From Streptomyces fildesensis (GTDB lineage Bacteria; Actinomycetota; Actinomycetes; Streptomycetales; Streptomycetaceae): 64,000 nucleotides of DNA. The stretch spans positions 248,001 through 312,000 of the forward strand of contig NZ_JAAIKO010000005.1 in the NCBI RefSeq assembly GCF_016107395.1, written 5' to 3'. Within the stretch, counting starts at the first letter, position 1. Each line of letters opens with the position of its first letter. The notes under the pieces were generated by a model. The model had not been told where the DNA came from. It searched no databases and saw nothing but the letters and a program-made list of their open reading frames with translations. Shown here piece by piece: positions 53,747 to 64,000 of the stretch. A program made the translations under genes and the position numbers.

Positions 53747-53790
53747 TCTCTACCTACCCCTACTTGCTTGTGGAAAAGAATGGAAGTGGA

Positions 53791-54384
53791 TCATACAACT
53801 CTCATCAAGGCTAGCAGCTCACGTGCTACATCCTCGACGGAGGTATTGACAAGGGTGATGTCGAACTCGGATTCGGCAGCCAGTTCGACCTTGGCCGCGG
53901 CCAGCCGCCGCTCGATCACCTCGGGCGATTCGGTGCCCCGCCCGGTGAGCCGGCGGACCAGCTCGTCCCAGCTCGGAGGGGCCAGGAAGACGAGCTGCGC
54001 CTCGGGCATCGACTGGCGGACCAGCCGGGCACCCTGCAGATCGATCTCCAGCAGCACGGGTTCGCCCGCGTCGAGCCGGTCCAGGACCGCCTTGCGCGGG
54101 GTGCCGTAGCGGTTGCCCGCGAACTCGGCCCACTCCAGCAGTTCACCGTTGGCGACGAGCTTGTCGAACTCGTCGTTGTCCACGAAGAAGTAGTGCACTC
54201 CGTGCTGCTCGCCCGGCCGTGGCCGACGAGTGGTGGCCGACACCGAGAGCCATACCTCGGGGTGGACCTTGCGCATATGAGCGACGACCGTGCTCTTGCC
54301 GACCCCGGAGGGGCCGGAGAGCACGGTCAGCCGCGGACGTACGTCCGGGGGCACGGGGGACGTCCCCCGGGATGTTGCAGCCAT
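53791..54384 (-). CDS. gmk: Guanylate kinase
   Basis: Phosphorylates GMP to GDP. 197 residues: P-loop [12 protein letters not shown] near 21-33, GMP-binding [23 protein letters not shown], and LLEIDLQGA. It sits between mihF (38 nt upstream) and rpoZ. Confidence 0.97.
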   Translation of the reverse strand: MAATSRGTSPVPPDVRPRLTVLSGPSGVGKSTVVAHMRKVHPEVWLSVSATTRRPRPGEQHGVHYFFVDNDEFDKLVANGELLEWAEFAGNRYGTPRKAVLDRLDAGEPVLLEIDLQGARLVRQSMPEAQLVFLAPPSWDELVRRLTGRGTESPEVIERRLAAAKVELAAESEFDITLVNTSVEDVARELLALMRVV

Positions 54385-54422
54385 GAAGCGATTATCCCGG
54401 TTCCCGGAGGTGCTGGGGACCG

Positions 54423-54746
54423 TCAGGCGGCGCCGCCGCCGAACTCACGCTCCAAAGATGCGATCTGGTTGGAGCCGAGACCCCGCACCCGGCGGCTTTC
54501 GGAGATGCCGAGCCGCTCCATGATCTGCTTGGCGCGGACCTTGCCCACACCGGGCAGGGACTCAAGGAGGGCCGAGACCTTCATCTTGCCGATGACATCG
54601 TTCTCTCGGCCCGACTTGATGACCTCGTGCAGCGAAGCGCCGGAGTGCTTGAGCCGATTCTTGACCTCGGCGCGCTCCCGGCGAGCCGCAGCGGCCTTCT
54701 CGAGCGCGGCAGCGCGCTGTTCAGGGGTAAGGGGCGGAAGAGCCAC
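54423..54746 (-). CDS. mihF: Actinobacterial integration host factor
   Basis: A 107-residue basic nucleoid protein, the actinobacterial IHF (mIHF/sIHF). A long N-terminal helix ([26 protein letters not shown]) is followed by the helix-two-turn-helix [23 protein letters not shown]. It binds DNA without strong sequence preference and affects topology, sporulation and antibiotic production in S. coelicolor. Adjacent gmk probably shares its transcript. Confidence 0.96.
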   Translation of the reverse strand: MALPPLTPEQRAAALEKAAAARRERAEVKNRLKHSGASLHEVIKSGRENDVIGKMKVSALLESLPGVGKVRAKQIMERLGISESRRVRGLGSNQIASLEREFGGGAA

Positions 54747-54855
54747 GCCTACGTCACCTCGGATATCGAACTGTCGGATACGGACCGGTTGTGGAACCTA
54801 GTCGCCCTCACCTGCAGGGCAACGAACGAAGCACTTGCGTGCTCGCTCTCGTCGG

Positions 54856-54884
54856 AGACTAGCGGTCACGGCGGCTCAAGTCAG
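54856..54884 (-). promoter_or_regulatory. Probable promoter of mihF
   Basis: On the minus strand CTGACT (54884-54879), 17 nt, then TAGTCT (54861-54856), about 110 nt before the mihF start. Confidence 0.4.
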
Positions 54885-55001
54885 CGAGAACAGACGAAAA
54901 GTCCTGGTCAGACTCGATCCGCTGGGATTTTTAGGACATATCGGCACCGGTTGACGCTGTCGCGGCTCCCGACAGGGGTCCTGAAGGGCGCCGGTTGCCG
55001 C

Positions 55002-55847
55002 TCAGCCCGCCAGGGCGGCACGGACCTCGTCGGAGAACCGGGCCGCGGCGTCCCGCAGTCCGGCCGCGTCGGGGCCGTGCCGCAGCACATCGCGGCTCAC
55101 GCTCGGGAGGACGTTGCCGACCGCGGACCCGAAGAGCCCGGGAAGACCGGCGGGCGTCGCGCCCTGGGCGCCGATACCGGGGGCCAGCAGCGGCCCGTTG
55201 ACGTCCAGGTCCGCGCCGGCCTCGCCGAGGGTGGCACCGACCACGGCGCCGACGGATCCGAGCGGCCGCTCGCCGGCGTTCTCCGCCGCGATGTGGTCGA
55301 GCATCACCTGGGCGAGCGACTTACCGTTCGCCGCCGTGGCCCGCTGGACCTCGGCGCCCTCCGGGTTGGAGGTCAGAGCGAGGACGAAGACCCCGGCGCC
55401 GGAGATCCGCGCCGCGTCCAGCGCGGGGCGCAGCGAGCCGAAGCCGAGGTACGGGCTGACGGTGACCGCGTCGGAGAAGAGCGGGGAGTCCTTGTCGAGG
55501 AACGTGGCGGCGTAGGCGGCCATGGTGGAGCCGATGTCACCGCGCTTGGCGTCCATCAGCACCAGCGCGCCGGCGGCGCGGGCGTCGGCGACGGCCCGCT
55601 CCAGCACGGCGATGCCCTTCGAGCCGAAGCGCTCGAAGAACGCGCTCTGCGGCTTGAGGACGGCGACCCGGTCGGCGAGGGCCTCGACCACGGTGCGGGT
55701 GAAGCGCTCCAGACCGGCCACGTCGTCGTTGAGGCCCCAGGAGGTCAGCAGCGCCGCGTGCGGGTCGATGCCGACGCAGAGCTGACCGCGGGTGTCCATC
55801 GCGTGCCGCAGCCGCGCGCCGAAGGGTTCCAGGTTCTCCACGCTCAT
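55002..55847 (-). CDS. pyrF: Orotidine 5'-phosphate decarboxylase
   Basis: Last step to UMP. 281 residues, the longer group-2 form. CVGIDPHAALL opens the barrel, the catalytic Lys-Asp set is in LVLMDAKRGDIGST, and LAPGIGAQGA binds phosphate. The ATG at 55847 overlaps the pyrD stop by 4 nt. Last gene of the pyr run. Confidence 0.96.
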   Translation of the reverse strand: MSVENLEPFGARLRHAMDTRGQLCVGIDPHAALLTSWGLNDDVAGLERFTRTVVEALADRVAVLKPQSAFFERFGSKGIAVLERAVADARAAGALVLMDAKRGDIGSTMAAYAATFLDKDSPLFSDAVTVSPYLGFGSLRPALDAARISGAGVFVLALTSNPEGAEVQRATAANGKSLAQVMLDHIAAENAGERPLGSVGAVVGATLGEAGADLDVNGPLLAPGIGAQGATPAGLPGLFGSAVGNVLPSVSRDVLRHGPDAAGLRDAAARFSDEVRAALAG

Positions 55848-56953
55848 GAGCTCACCTTCCGGTGTTCGGCGCCGACCGCGTCGGCGAGGGTGGCGTACGG
55901 GCTCGCGGCCAGCCGGGCCGCGAGGCCCTTGTGGAGGGCGCGGCACCAGAACGGGCCCTCGTAGATGAAGGCGCTGTACCCCTGGACCAGGGTGGCGCCA
56001 GCCAGGATGCGCTCCCAGACGTCGTCGGCGGTCGTGACGCCGCCGACCCCGACCAGGGTGATCCGGTCGCCGACCCGGGCGTACAGCCGGCTCAGCACCT
56101 CCAGTGAGCGGGATCGCAGCGGAGCGCCGGACAGCCCGCCGGTCTCCTGGACCAGCGCCGGGTCCGAGGTCAGCCCCAGGCCGTCGCGGGCGATCGTGGT
56201 GTTGGTGGCGATGATGCCGTCCAGACCGAGTTCGACGGCGAGGTCGGCGACCGCGTCGATGTCGTCGTCGGCCAGGTCGGGGGCGATCTTCACCAGCAGC
56301 GGTACCCGGCGGGTGGTGACCGTGCGGTCGGCGGCCTCGCGCACCGCGGTCAGCAGCGGGCGCAGCTGGTCGACGGCCTGCAGATTGCGCAGGCCCGGGG
56401 TGTTCGGCGACGAGACGTTGACGACGAGGTAGTCCGCGTGGGCCGCGAGCCGCTCGGTGGACGTCACGTAGTCCCCGGTGGCCTCGTTCTCGGGGACCAC
56501 CTTGGTCTTGCCGATGTTGACGCCGACCGTCGTCCGGAAGACCGGGTTACGGGCCGCCAGCCGGGCGGCGACCGCGGCGGAGCCCTCGTTGTTGAAGCCC
56601 ATGCGGTTGATCAGCGCCCGGTCCTGGACGAGGCGGAAGAGCCGTTTCTTCGGGTTGCCGGACTGCGGCTGCCCGGTGACGGTGCCGATCTCGATGTGGT
56701 CGAAGCCGAGCATCGCCATGCCGTCGATCGCGACGGCGTTCTTGTCGAAGCCGGCCGCGAGGCCGAACGGGCCGTGCATGCGCAGGCCCAGCGCCTCGGT
56801 GCGCAGCGCCTTGTGGCGGGGCGCGAGCACGGCCGCCACGAGGGTACGCAGGACCGGGACGCGGGCGGCGAACCGGATCCAGGCGAACGCCAGGTGGTGC
56901 GCCCGCTCGGGGTCCATGCGCCGGAAGAGCAGTCGGAAGAGGAGGGGATACAT
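55844..56953 (-). CDS. pyrD: Quinone-dependent dihydroorotate dehydrogenase (class 2)
   Basis: Oxidises dihydroorotate to orotate with transfer to menaquinone. 369 residues with the class-2 N-terminal membrane-associated helices ([21 protein letters not shown]). FMN signatures are [24 protein letters not shown] and [15 protein letters not shown], with the catalytic serine. I start at the ATG 56953; the 18 upstream in-frame codons have no family match. A terminator hairpin lies between carB and this gene, so it may have its own promoter. Confidence 0.95.
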   Translation of the reverse strand: MYPLLFRLLFRRMDPERAHHLAFAWIRFAARVPVLRTLVAAVLAPRHKALRTEALGLRMHGPFGLAAGFDKNAVAIDGMAMLGFDHIEIGTVTGQPQSGNPKKRLFRLVQDRALINRMGFNNEGSAAVAARLAARNPVFRTTVGVNIGKTKVVPENEATGDYVTSTERLAAHADYLVVNVSSPNTPGLRNLQAVDQLRPLLTAVREAADRTVTTRRVPLLVKIAPDLADDDIDAVADLAVELGLDGIIATNTTIARDGLGLTSDPALVQETGGLSGAPLRSRSLEVLSRLYARVGDRITLVGVGGVTTADDVWERILAGATLVQGYSAFIYEGPFWCRALHKGLAARLAASPYATLADAVGAEHRKVSS

Positions 56954-56996
56954 GCGGAGCCTTCTACGGGATTCTGCGGGGCGGCGGTCACATGGC

Positions 56997-57024
56997 GAGG
57001 GGGACACCGGTCGGTGTCCCCCTC
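56997..57024 (-). terminator. Hairpin between carB and pyrD
   Basis: GAGGGGGACACCG (56997-57009) pairs perfectly with CGGTGTCCCCCTC (57012-57024), with only two unpaired bases at the tip. It lies 7 nt after the carB stop. It may end or attenuate the carB transcript before pyrD. Confidence 0.75.
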
Positions 57025-57030
57025 CTGGCG

Positions 57031-60334
<3,304 letters not shown>

Positions 60335-60342
<8 letters not shown>

Positions 60343-61477
60343 GCTGGCCCTCCATCAGAGATACGAAGCGGTCGAACAGGTACGCGGCGTCGTGCGGGCC
60401 GGCGGCTGCTTCGGGGTGGTACTGGACGCTGAACGCCAGCTGGTCGAGGAGGTGGAGTCCCTCGACCACGTTGTCGTTCAGGCAGACGTGGCTGACCTCG
60501 GCCCGGCCGTAGGGCGTGTCGGAGACCGTGTCGAGCGGCGCGTCGACGGCGAAGCCGTGGTTGTGCGCGGTGACCTCGACCTTGCCGGTGGTGCGGTCCT
60601 GGACCGGCTGGTTGATGCCGCGGTGGCCGTACTTGAGCTTGTAGGTGCCGAACCCGAGCGCGCGGCCCAGGATCTGGTTGCCGAAGCAGATGCCGAAGAG
60701 CGGGGTCTTCCGCTCCAGCACACCGCGCATCACCGCGACCGGGTGGTCGGCGGTGGCCGGGTCGCCGGGGCCGTTGGAGAAGAACACCCCGTCGGGCGCG
60801 ACGGCGTACACGTCCTCGACGGTCGCGGTGGCGGGCAGCACATGGACCTCGATGCCGCGCTCGGCCATCCGCTGCGGCGTCATCGCCTTGATGCCGAGGT
60901 CGATCGCGGCCACGGTGAAGCGCTTGGTGCCGATCGCCGGGACGATGTACGACTCCTTGGTCGCCACCTCGGCCGACAGGTCGGCGCCCTTCATCTCGGG
61001 CGCCTGGAGGACCTTGGCGAGCAGGTCCGCGTCGGTGCCGATGCCGGCACCGGAGAAGATGCCGACCCGCATGGCGCCGCGCTCGCGCAGATGGCGGGTG
61101 AGGGCGCGGGTGTCGATGCCGCTGATGCCGACGACGCCCTGGTTGACGAGTTCCTCGTCGAGGGTGCGGCGGGCGCGCCAGTTGGAGGAGACCCGGGCGG
61201 GGTCGCGGACCACATAGCCGGCGACCCAGATGCGGGAGGACTCCGGGTCCTCGTCGTTGACGCCGGTGTTGCCGATGTGCGGGGCCGTCATGACGACCAC
61301 CTGGCGGTGGTACGACGGGTCGGTCAGCGTCTCCTGGTAACCGGACATGCCGGTGGAGAAGACGGCCTCGCCGAAGGTCTCCCCCACCGCGCCGTAAGCA
61401 CGGCCGCGGAAGATCCGGCCGTCTTCCAGGACGAGTACGGCGGGGGTCCTGTCTGCCCGCTGAGTGGAGGTCGTCAT
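60335..61477 (-). CDS. carA: Carbamoyl phosphate synthase, small (glutaminase) subunit
   Basis: A 380-residue glutamine amidotransferase. The N-terminal CPSase domain ([28 protein letters not shown]) precedes the class I amidotransferase with nucleophile cysteine in [13 protein letters not shown] and the C-terminal His-Glu pair in [12 protein letters not shown]. It overlaps the upstream membrane-protein gene (ATGA) and carB. Confidence 0.98.
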
Positions 61478-62118
61478 CGTGGGCCTTCCTGGTGGAGCGG
61501 GGCGGCGACGGCACTGTCGCCGGGGTGCTGGTCGGGTTCGGGGGCGTCCGCTGCGGATGCCGCGGCCCCGGATGTTGATGCCATGGAGTCGACCGCGTCG
61601 ACCCAGCCGGCGTGCTCGGCCGCGTGCTCGGAGCGGAAGCCCGAGTCGATGAGCCGGCCGCCGTGCTCCCAGGTGATCACCAGCAGGCCGCCCTCGGTGA
61701 GGACCTTGCCGGCGATGCCCTTGTCGAGCCGGGCGCCGCGCAGTGCGGCGGTGGGGACGAAGAAGTCCGGCGCGCCGGTCCGTTCCGCGCGCAGGCCCTG
61801 CTCCGTCAGAGTGAGCACGACCATGCTGCGCACCCCGAGACCGTGGGCGACGATGCGGTCAAGCCACTGACCCGCGGTGGTGCTGCCGTGGTAGCGGCCC
61901 TCGAGGGTCAGCAGCGGTTCGGCGCCGTCCTCGGGGGCGGTGGGCAGCTCGGGCAGGCCGCCCTGCAGGGTGCCGCGCCACTTCCAGCCCTCGCGCATCA
62001 GCCAGTAGACGAGCGCGACGAACAGGCCCAGGCCGACGATCCAGCCGATCCGTGCGGACCAGTCGGTGACCTGCTGGGACTTCTGGTCCGCCGCCAGCAG
62101 AAGAGTCAGAGTTGTCAC
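61474..62118 (-). CDS. Membrane-anchored PH-like protein inside the pyr operon
   Basis: A 214-residue protein with one N-terminal membrane segment ([18 protein letters not shown], about 24-41), then a PH-like beta domain ([42 protein letters not shown]) and an acidic tail. GTG at 62118 overlaps the pyrC stop as GTGA, and its own stop overlaps carA as ATGA. It is therefore tightly coupled to pyrimidine synthesis genes. The role is unknown; no catalytic motif is seen. Confidence 0.82.
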   Translation of the reverse strand: MTTLTLLLAADQKSQQVTDWSARIGWIVGLGLFVALVYWLMREGWKWRGTLQGGLPELPTAPEDGAEPLLTLEGRYHGSTTAGQWLDRIVAHGLGVRSMVVLTLTEQGLRAERTGAPDFFVPTAALRGARLDKGIAGKVLTEGGLLVITWEHGGRLIDSGFRSEHAAEHAGWVDAVDSMASTSGAAASAADAPEPDQHPGDSAVAAPLHQEGPR

Positions 62119-63401
62119 GCGAGTTTCCCGTCCACGACCGTCGCCCTGCCCCGCAGGAAGGTGGCGATCACCCGGCCCGGCAGCTCGCGGCCCTCGTACG
62201 GGGTGTTGCGGCTGCGGGAGGCGAAGCCCGCGGGGTTCACCACTCCACGGTATGCCGGATCGACGAGAGTGAGGTTCGCGGGCTCGCCCGCGGCGACCGG
62301 CCGTCCGTGTCCTGCCAGCCGGCCGATGGCGGCGGGCCGCGCCGACATGCGGTCGGCGACGCCGGCCCAGTCGAGCAGACCGGTGTCGACCATCGTCTGC
62401 TGGACGACGGACAGCGCGGTCTCCAGGCCCACCATGCCCATGGCGGCCGCGGCCCACTCGCAGTCCTTGTCCTCGTGCGGGTGCGGCGCGTGGTCGGTGG
62501 CGACGCAGTCGATGGTGCCGTCGGCCAGCGCCTCGCGCAGCGCCATGACGTCGGCCTCGGTGCGCAGCGGCGGGTTGACCTTGTAGACCGGGTTGTACGA
62601 GCGGACCAGCTCGTCGGTGAGCAGCAGGTGGTGCGGGGTGACCTCGGCGGTCACGTTCCAGCCCTTGGACTTGGCCCAGCGGACGATCTCGACGGAGCCG
62701 GCCGTGGACAGGTGGCAGATGTGCACCCGGGAGTCGACGTGCGCGGCGAGCAGCACATCGCGGGCGATGATCGACTCCTCGGCGACGGCCGGCCAGCCGA
62801 TCAGGCCCAGTTCGCCGGAGACGATGCCCTCGTTCATCTGGGCGCCCTCTGTGAGGCGGGGCTCCTGGGCGTGCTGGGCGACGACACCGTCGAAGGCCTT
62901 CACGTACTCCAGCGCGCGGCGCATGATCACCGCGTCGTCGACGCACTTGCCGTCGTCGGAGAAGACCCGCACACCGGCGGCGGAGTCGGCCATCGCGCCG
63001 AGCTCGGCGAGCTGCTTGCCCGCCAGGCCGACGGTGACGGCGCCGACCGGCTGCACGTCGCAGTAGCCGGACTCGCGGCCGAGCCGCCAGACCTGCTCGA
63101 CGACGCCCGCGGTGTCCGCGACGGGGAAGGTGTTGGCCATCGCGTGCACGGCGGTGTAGCCGCCGATGGCGGCGGCGCGGGTGCCGGTCAGGACCGTCTC
63201 GGAGTCCTCGCGGCCCGGCTCGCGCAGATGGGTGTGCAGGTCGACGAGGCCCGGCAGGAGGATCATGCCGTCGGCCTCGACGACGGTGGCGTCGCCGGCC
63301 TCCAGAGCGGTTCCGACGGCGGCGATCGTCTCGCCGTCGATCAGGACGTCCTGCGGGTCGCCGCCAAGGATCTTCGCGCCTCGGATCAGGGTCTTGCTCA
63401 T
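62115..63401 (-). CDS. pyrC: Dihydroorotase
   Basis: Cyclises carbamoyl aspartate to dihydroorotate. 428 residues, class I amidohydrolase form. Zinc ligands are in [14 protein letters not shown], with further His in [15 protein letters not shown], and the catalytic Asp in [14 protein letters not shown] at 63401 overlaps the pyrB stop by 4 nt. Confidence 0.97.
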   Translation of the reverse strand: MSKTLIRGAKILGGDPQDVLIDGETIAAVGTALEAGDATVVEADGMILLPGLVDLHTHLREPGREDSETVLTGTRAAAIGGYTAVHAMANTFPVADTAGVVEQVWRLGRESGYCDVQPVGAVTVGLAGKQLAELGAMADSAAGVRVFSDDGKCVDDAVIMRRALEYVKAFDGVVAQHAQEPRLTEGAQMNEGIVSGELGLIGWPAVAEESIIARDVLLAAHVDSRVHICHLSTAGSVEIVRWAKSKGWNVTAEVTPHHLLLTDELVRSYNPVYKVNPPLRTEADVMALREALADGTIDCVATDHAPHPHEDKDCEWAAAAMGMVGLETALSVVQQTMVDTGLLDWAGVADRMSARPAAIGRLAGHGRPVAAGEPANLTLVDPAYRGVVNPAGFASRSRNTPYEGRELPGRVIATFLRGRATVVDGKLA

Positions 63402-64000
63402 GACTGGTGGTTCTCCTCGGTGCGGGCGGCGGGGGCGGCCGTGGCGATGGCGGGTTCGTTCCCGCCGAGCAGCAGGTACAGGACGGCCATCCGGATGCTG
63501 ACGCCGTTGGCGACCTGCTCGACGACGGTGCAGCGCTCGGAGTCGGCGACCTCGGCGGTGATCTCCATGCCGCGGTTCATCGGGCCGGGGTGCATGACGA
63601 TGGCGTGTTCCGGCAGGGCGGCCATCCGGCCGCCGTCGAGGCCGTAGCGGCGGGAGTACTCGCGCTCGGTGGGGAAGAACGCGGCGTTCATCCGTTCGCT
63701 CTGCACCCGCAGCATCATCACGGCGTCGGACTTGGCGAGCACCGCGTCCAGGTCGTAGGAGACGTCGCAGGGCCAGGTGTCCACGCCGATCGGCAGCAGG
63801 GTCGGCGGGGCGACCAGGGTGACCTGGGCGCCGAGCGTGTTGAGCAGATGGACGTTGGAGCGGGCGACCCGGCTGTGCAGGATGTCGCCGACGATCGTGA
63901 TCCGGCGGCCCGCCAGATCGCGCCCGCTTCCGTCACCGGGACCGCGGTGGAACGTGGGGCCGCCGTCCTTCGCGCCCGCCAGGTGGCGGCGCATGGTGAA
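63398..64000 (-). CDS. pyrB: Aspartate carbamoyltransferase catalytic subunit (partial)
   Basis: The C-terminal 200 or so residues; the 5' end lies beyond the right edge. The aspartate-binding domain is clear: [45 protein letters not shown] and the [11 protein letters not shown] loop. It condenses carbamoyl phosphate with aspartate. It leads the visible pyr run; any pyrR gene or leader would be outside the window. Confidence 0.95.
   Translation of the reverse strand, partial: FTMRRHLAGAKDGGPTFHRGPGDGSGRDLAGRRITIVGDILHSRVARSNVHLLNTLGAQVTLVAPPTLLPIGVDTWPCDVSYDLDAVLAKSDAVMMLRVQSERMNAAFFPTEREYSRRYGLDGGRMAALPEHAIVMHPGPMNRGMEITAEVADSERCTVVEQVANGVSIRMAVLYLLLGGNEPAIATAAPAARTEENHQS

Overview
The window is a high-GC, densely packed actinobacterial chromosome segment, almost certainly from Streptomyces or a close relative. 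Support for this: strong third-position GC bias in every gene, many GTG starts and 4-nt ATGA/GTGA overlaps, an actinobacterial integration host factor (mihF), the actinobacterial helicase-degenerate PriA, GuaB1, and many secreted polymer-degrading enzymes. I see no tRNA, rRNA, CRISPR, transposase, integrase or prophage genes.

Layout. (1) 1-9.5 kb, accessory and secreted functions: a GH18 chitinase with a chitin-binding domain, an amidohydrolase, an SRPBCC protein divergent from a TetR regulator, a secreted GH43-like protein divergent from an XRE regulator followed by an ImmA/IrrE-type peptidase, a secreted C39-like peptidase and an aminopeptidase P. (2) 9.6-15 kb: a uridine-kinase-like P-loop protein, a candidate small RNA, an EccA-like AAA+ ATPase and two CNNM/CBS membrane proteins. 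(3) 15.2-21.4 kb, minus strand: an FMN riboswitch, then ribD-ribE-ribM-ribBA-ribH, continuing into hisE-hisG and a PH-domain membrane protein. (4) 21.5-30.3 kb, accessory: a ROK regulator divergent from an MFS transporter, an alginate-lyase-like enzyme, a TarS-like glycosyltransferase, an HTH regulator with an NAD-dependent epimerase, a DUF5995-like protein and a secreted phospholipase A2. (5) 30.4-35.4 kb, minus strand: a basic-amino-acid catabolic cluster (permease, Lrp/AsnC regulator, omega-amidase, lysine/arginine-type 2-monooxygenase). Its two promoter regions carry the same helically phased GTTGCG repeats. (6) 35.4-41 kb: guaB1, a membrane-anchored RNase Sa-like protein coupled to barstar, a GntR regulator divergent from a second GH18 chitinase, and a SorC-type regulator. 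(7) 41-64 kb, mostly minus strand, the conserved core: rpe, (MMPL transporter on plus), rsmB, fmt, def, (HTH protein on plus), priA, metK, coaBC, rpoZ, gmk, mihF, and the pyrimidine genes pyrF-pyrD-carB-carA-membrane protein-pyrC-pyrB. pyrB runs off the right edge.

How the genes work together. The pyr genes run from carbamoyl phosphate (carAB) through carbamoyl aspartate (pyrB), dihydroorotate (pyrC) and orotate (pyrD) to UMP (pyrF), with 4- to 8-nt overlaps at several junctions. The rib genes cover GTP to riboflavin plus a riboflavin importer, all under one FMN riboswitch. The two chitinases, the GH43-like enzyme, the alginate-lyase-like enzyme, the phospholipase and the peptidase fit a polymer-degrading soil lifestyle. 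Both chitinase upstream regions carry repeats resembling known Streptomyces chitinase or GntR-type operators.

I see no wholly new multigene system. The strongest under-described signals are the phased repeat arrays of the amino-acid cluster, the disulfide-less RNase/barstar pair, the candidate small RNA near 10.4 kb, and a repeat found both between genes and inside rsmB.
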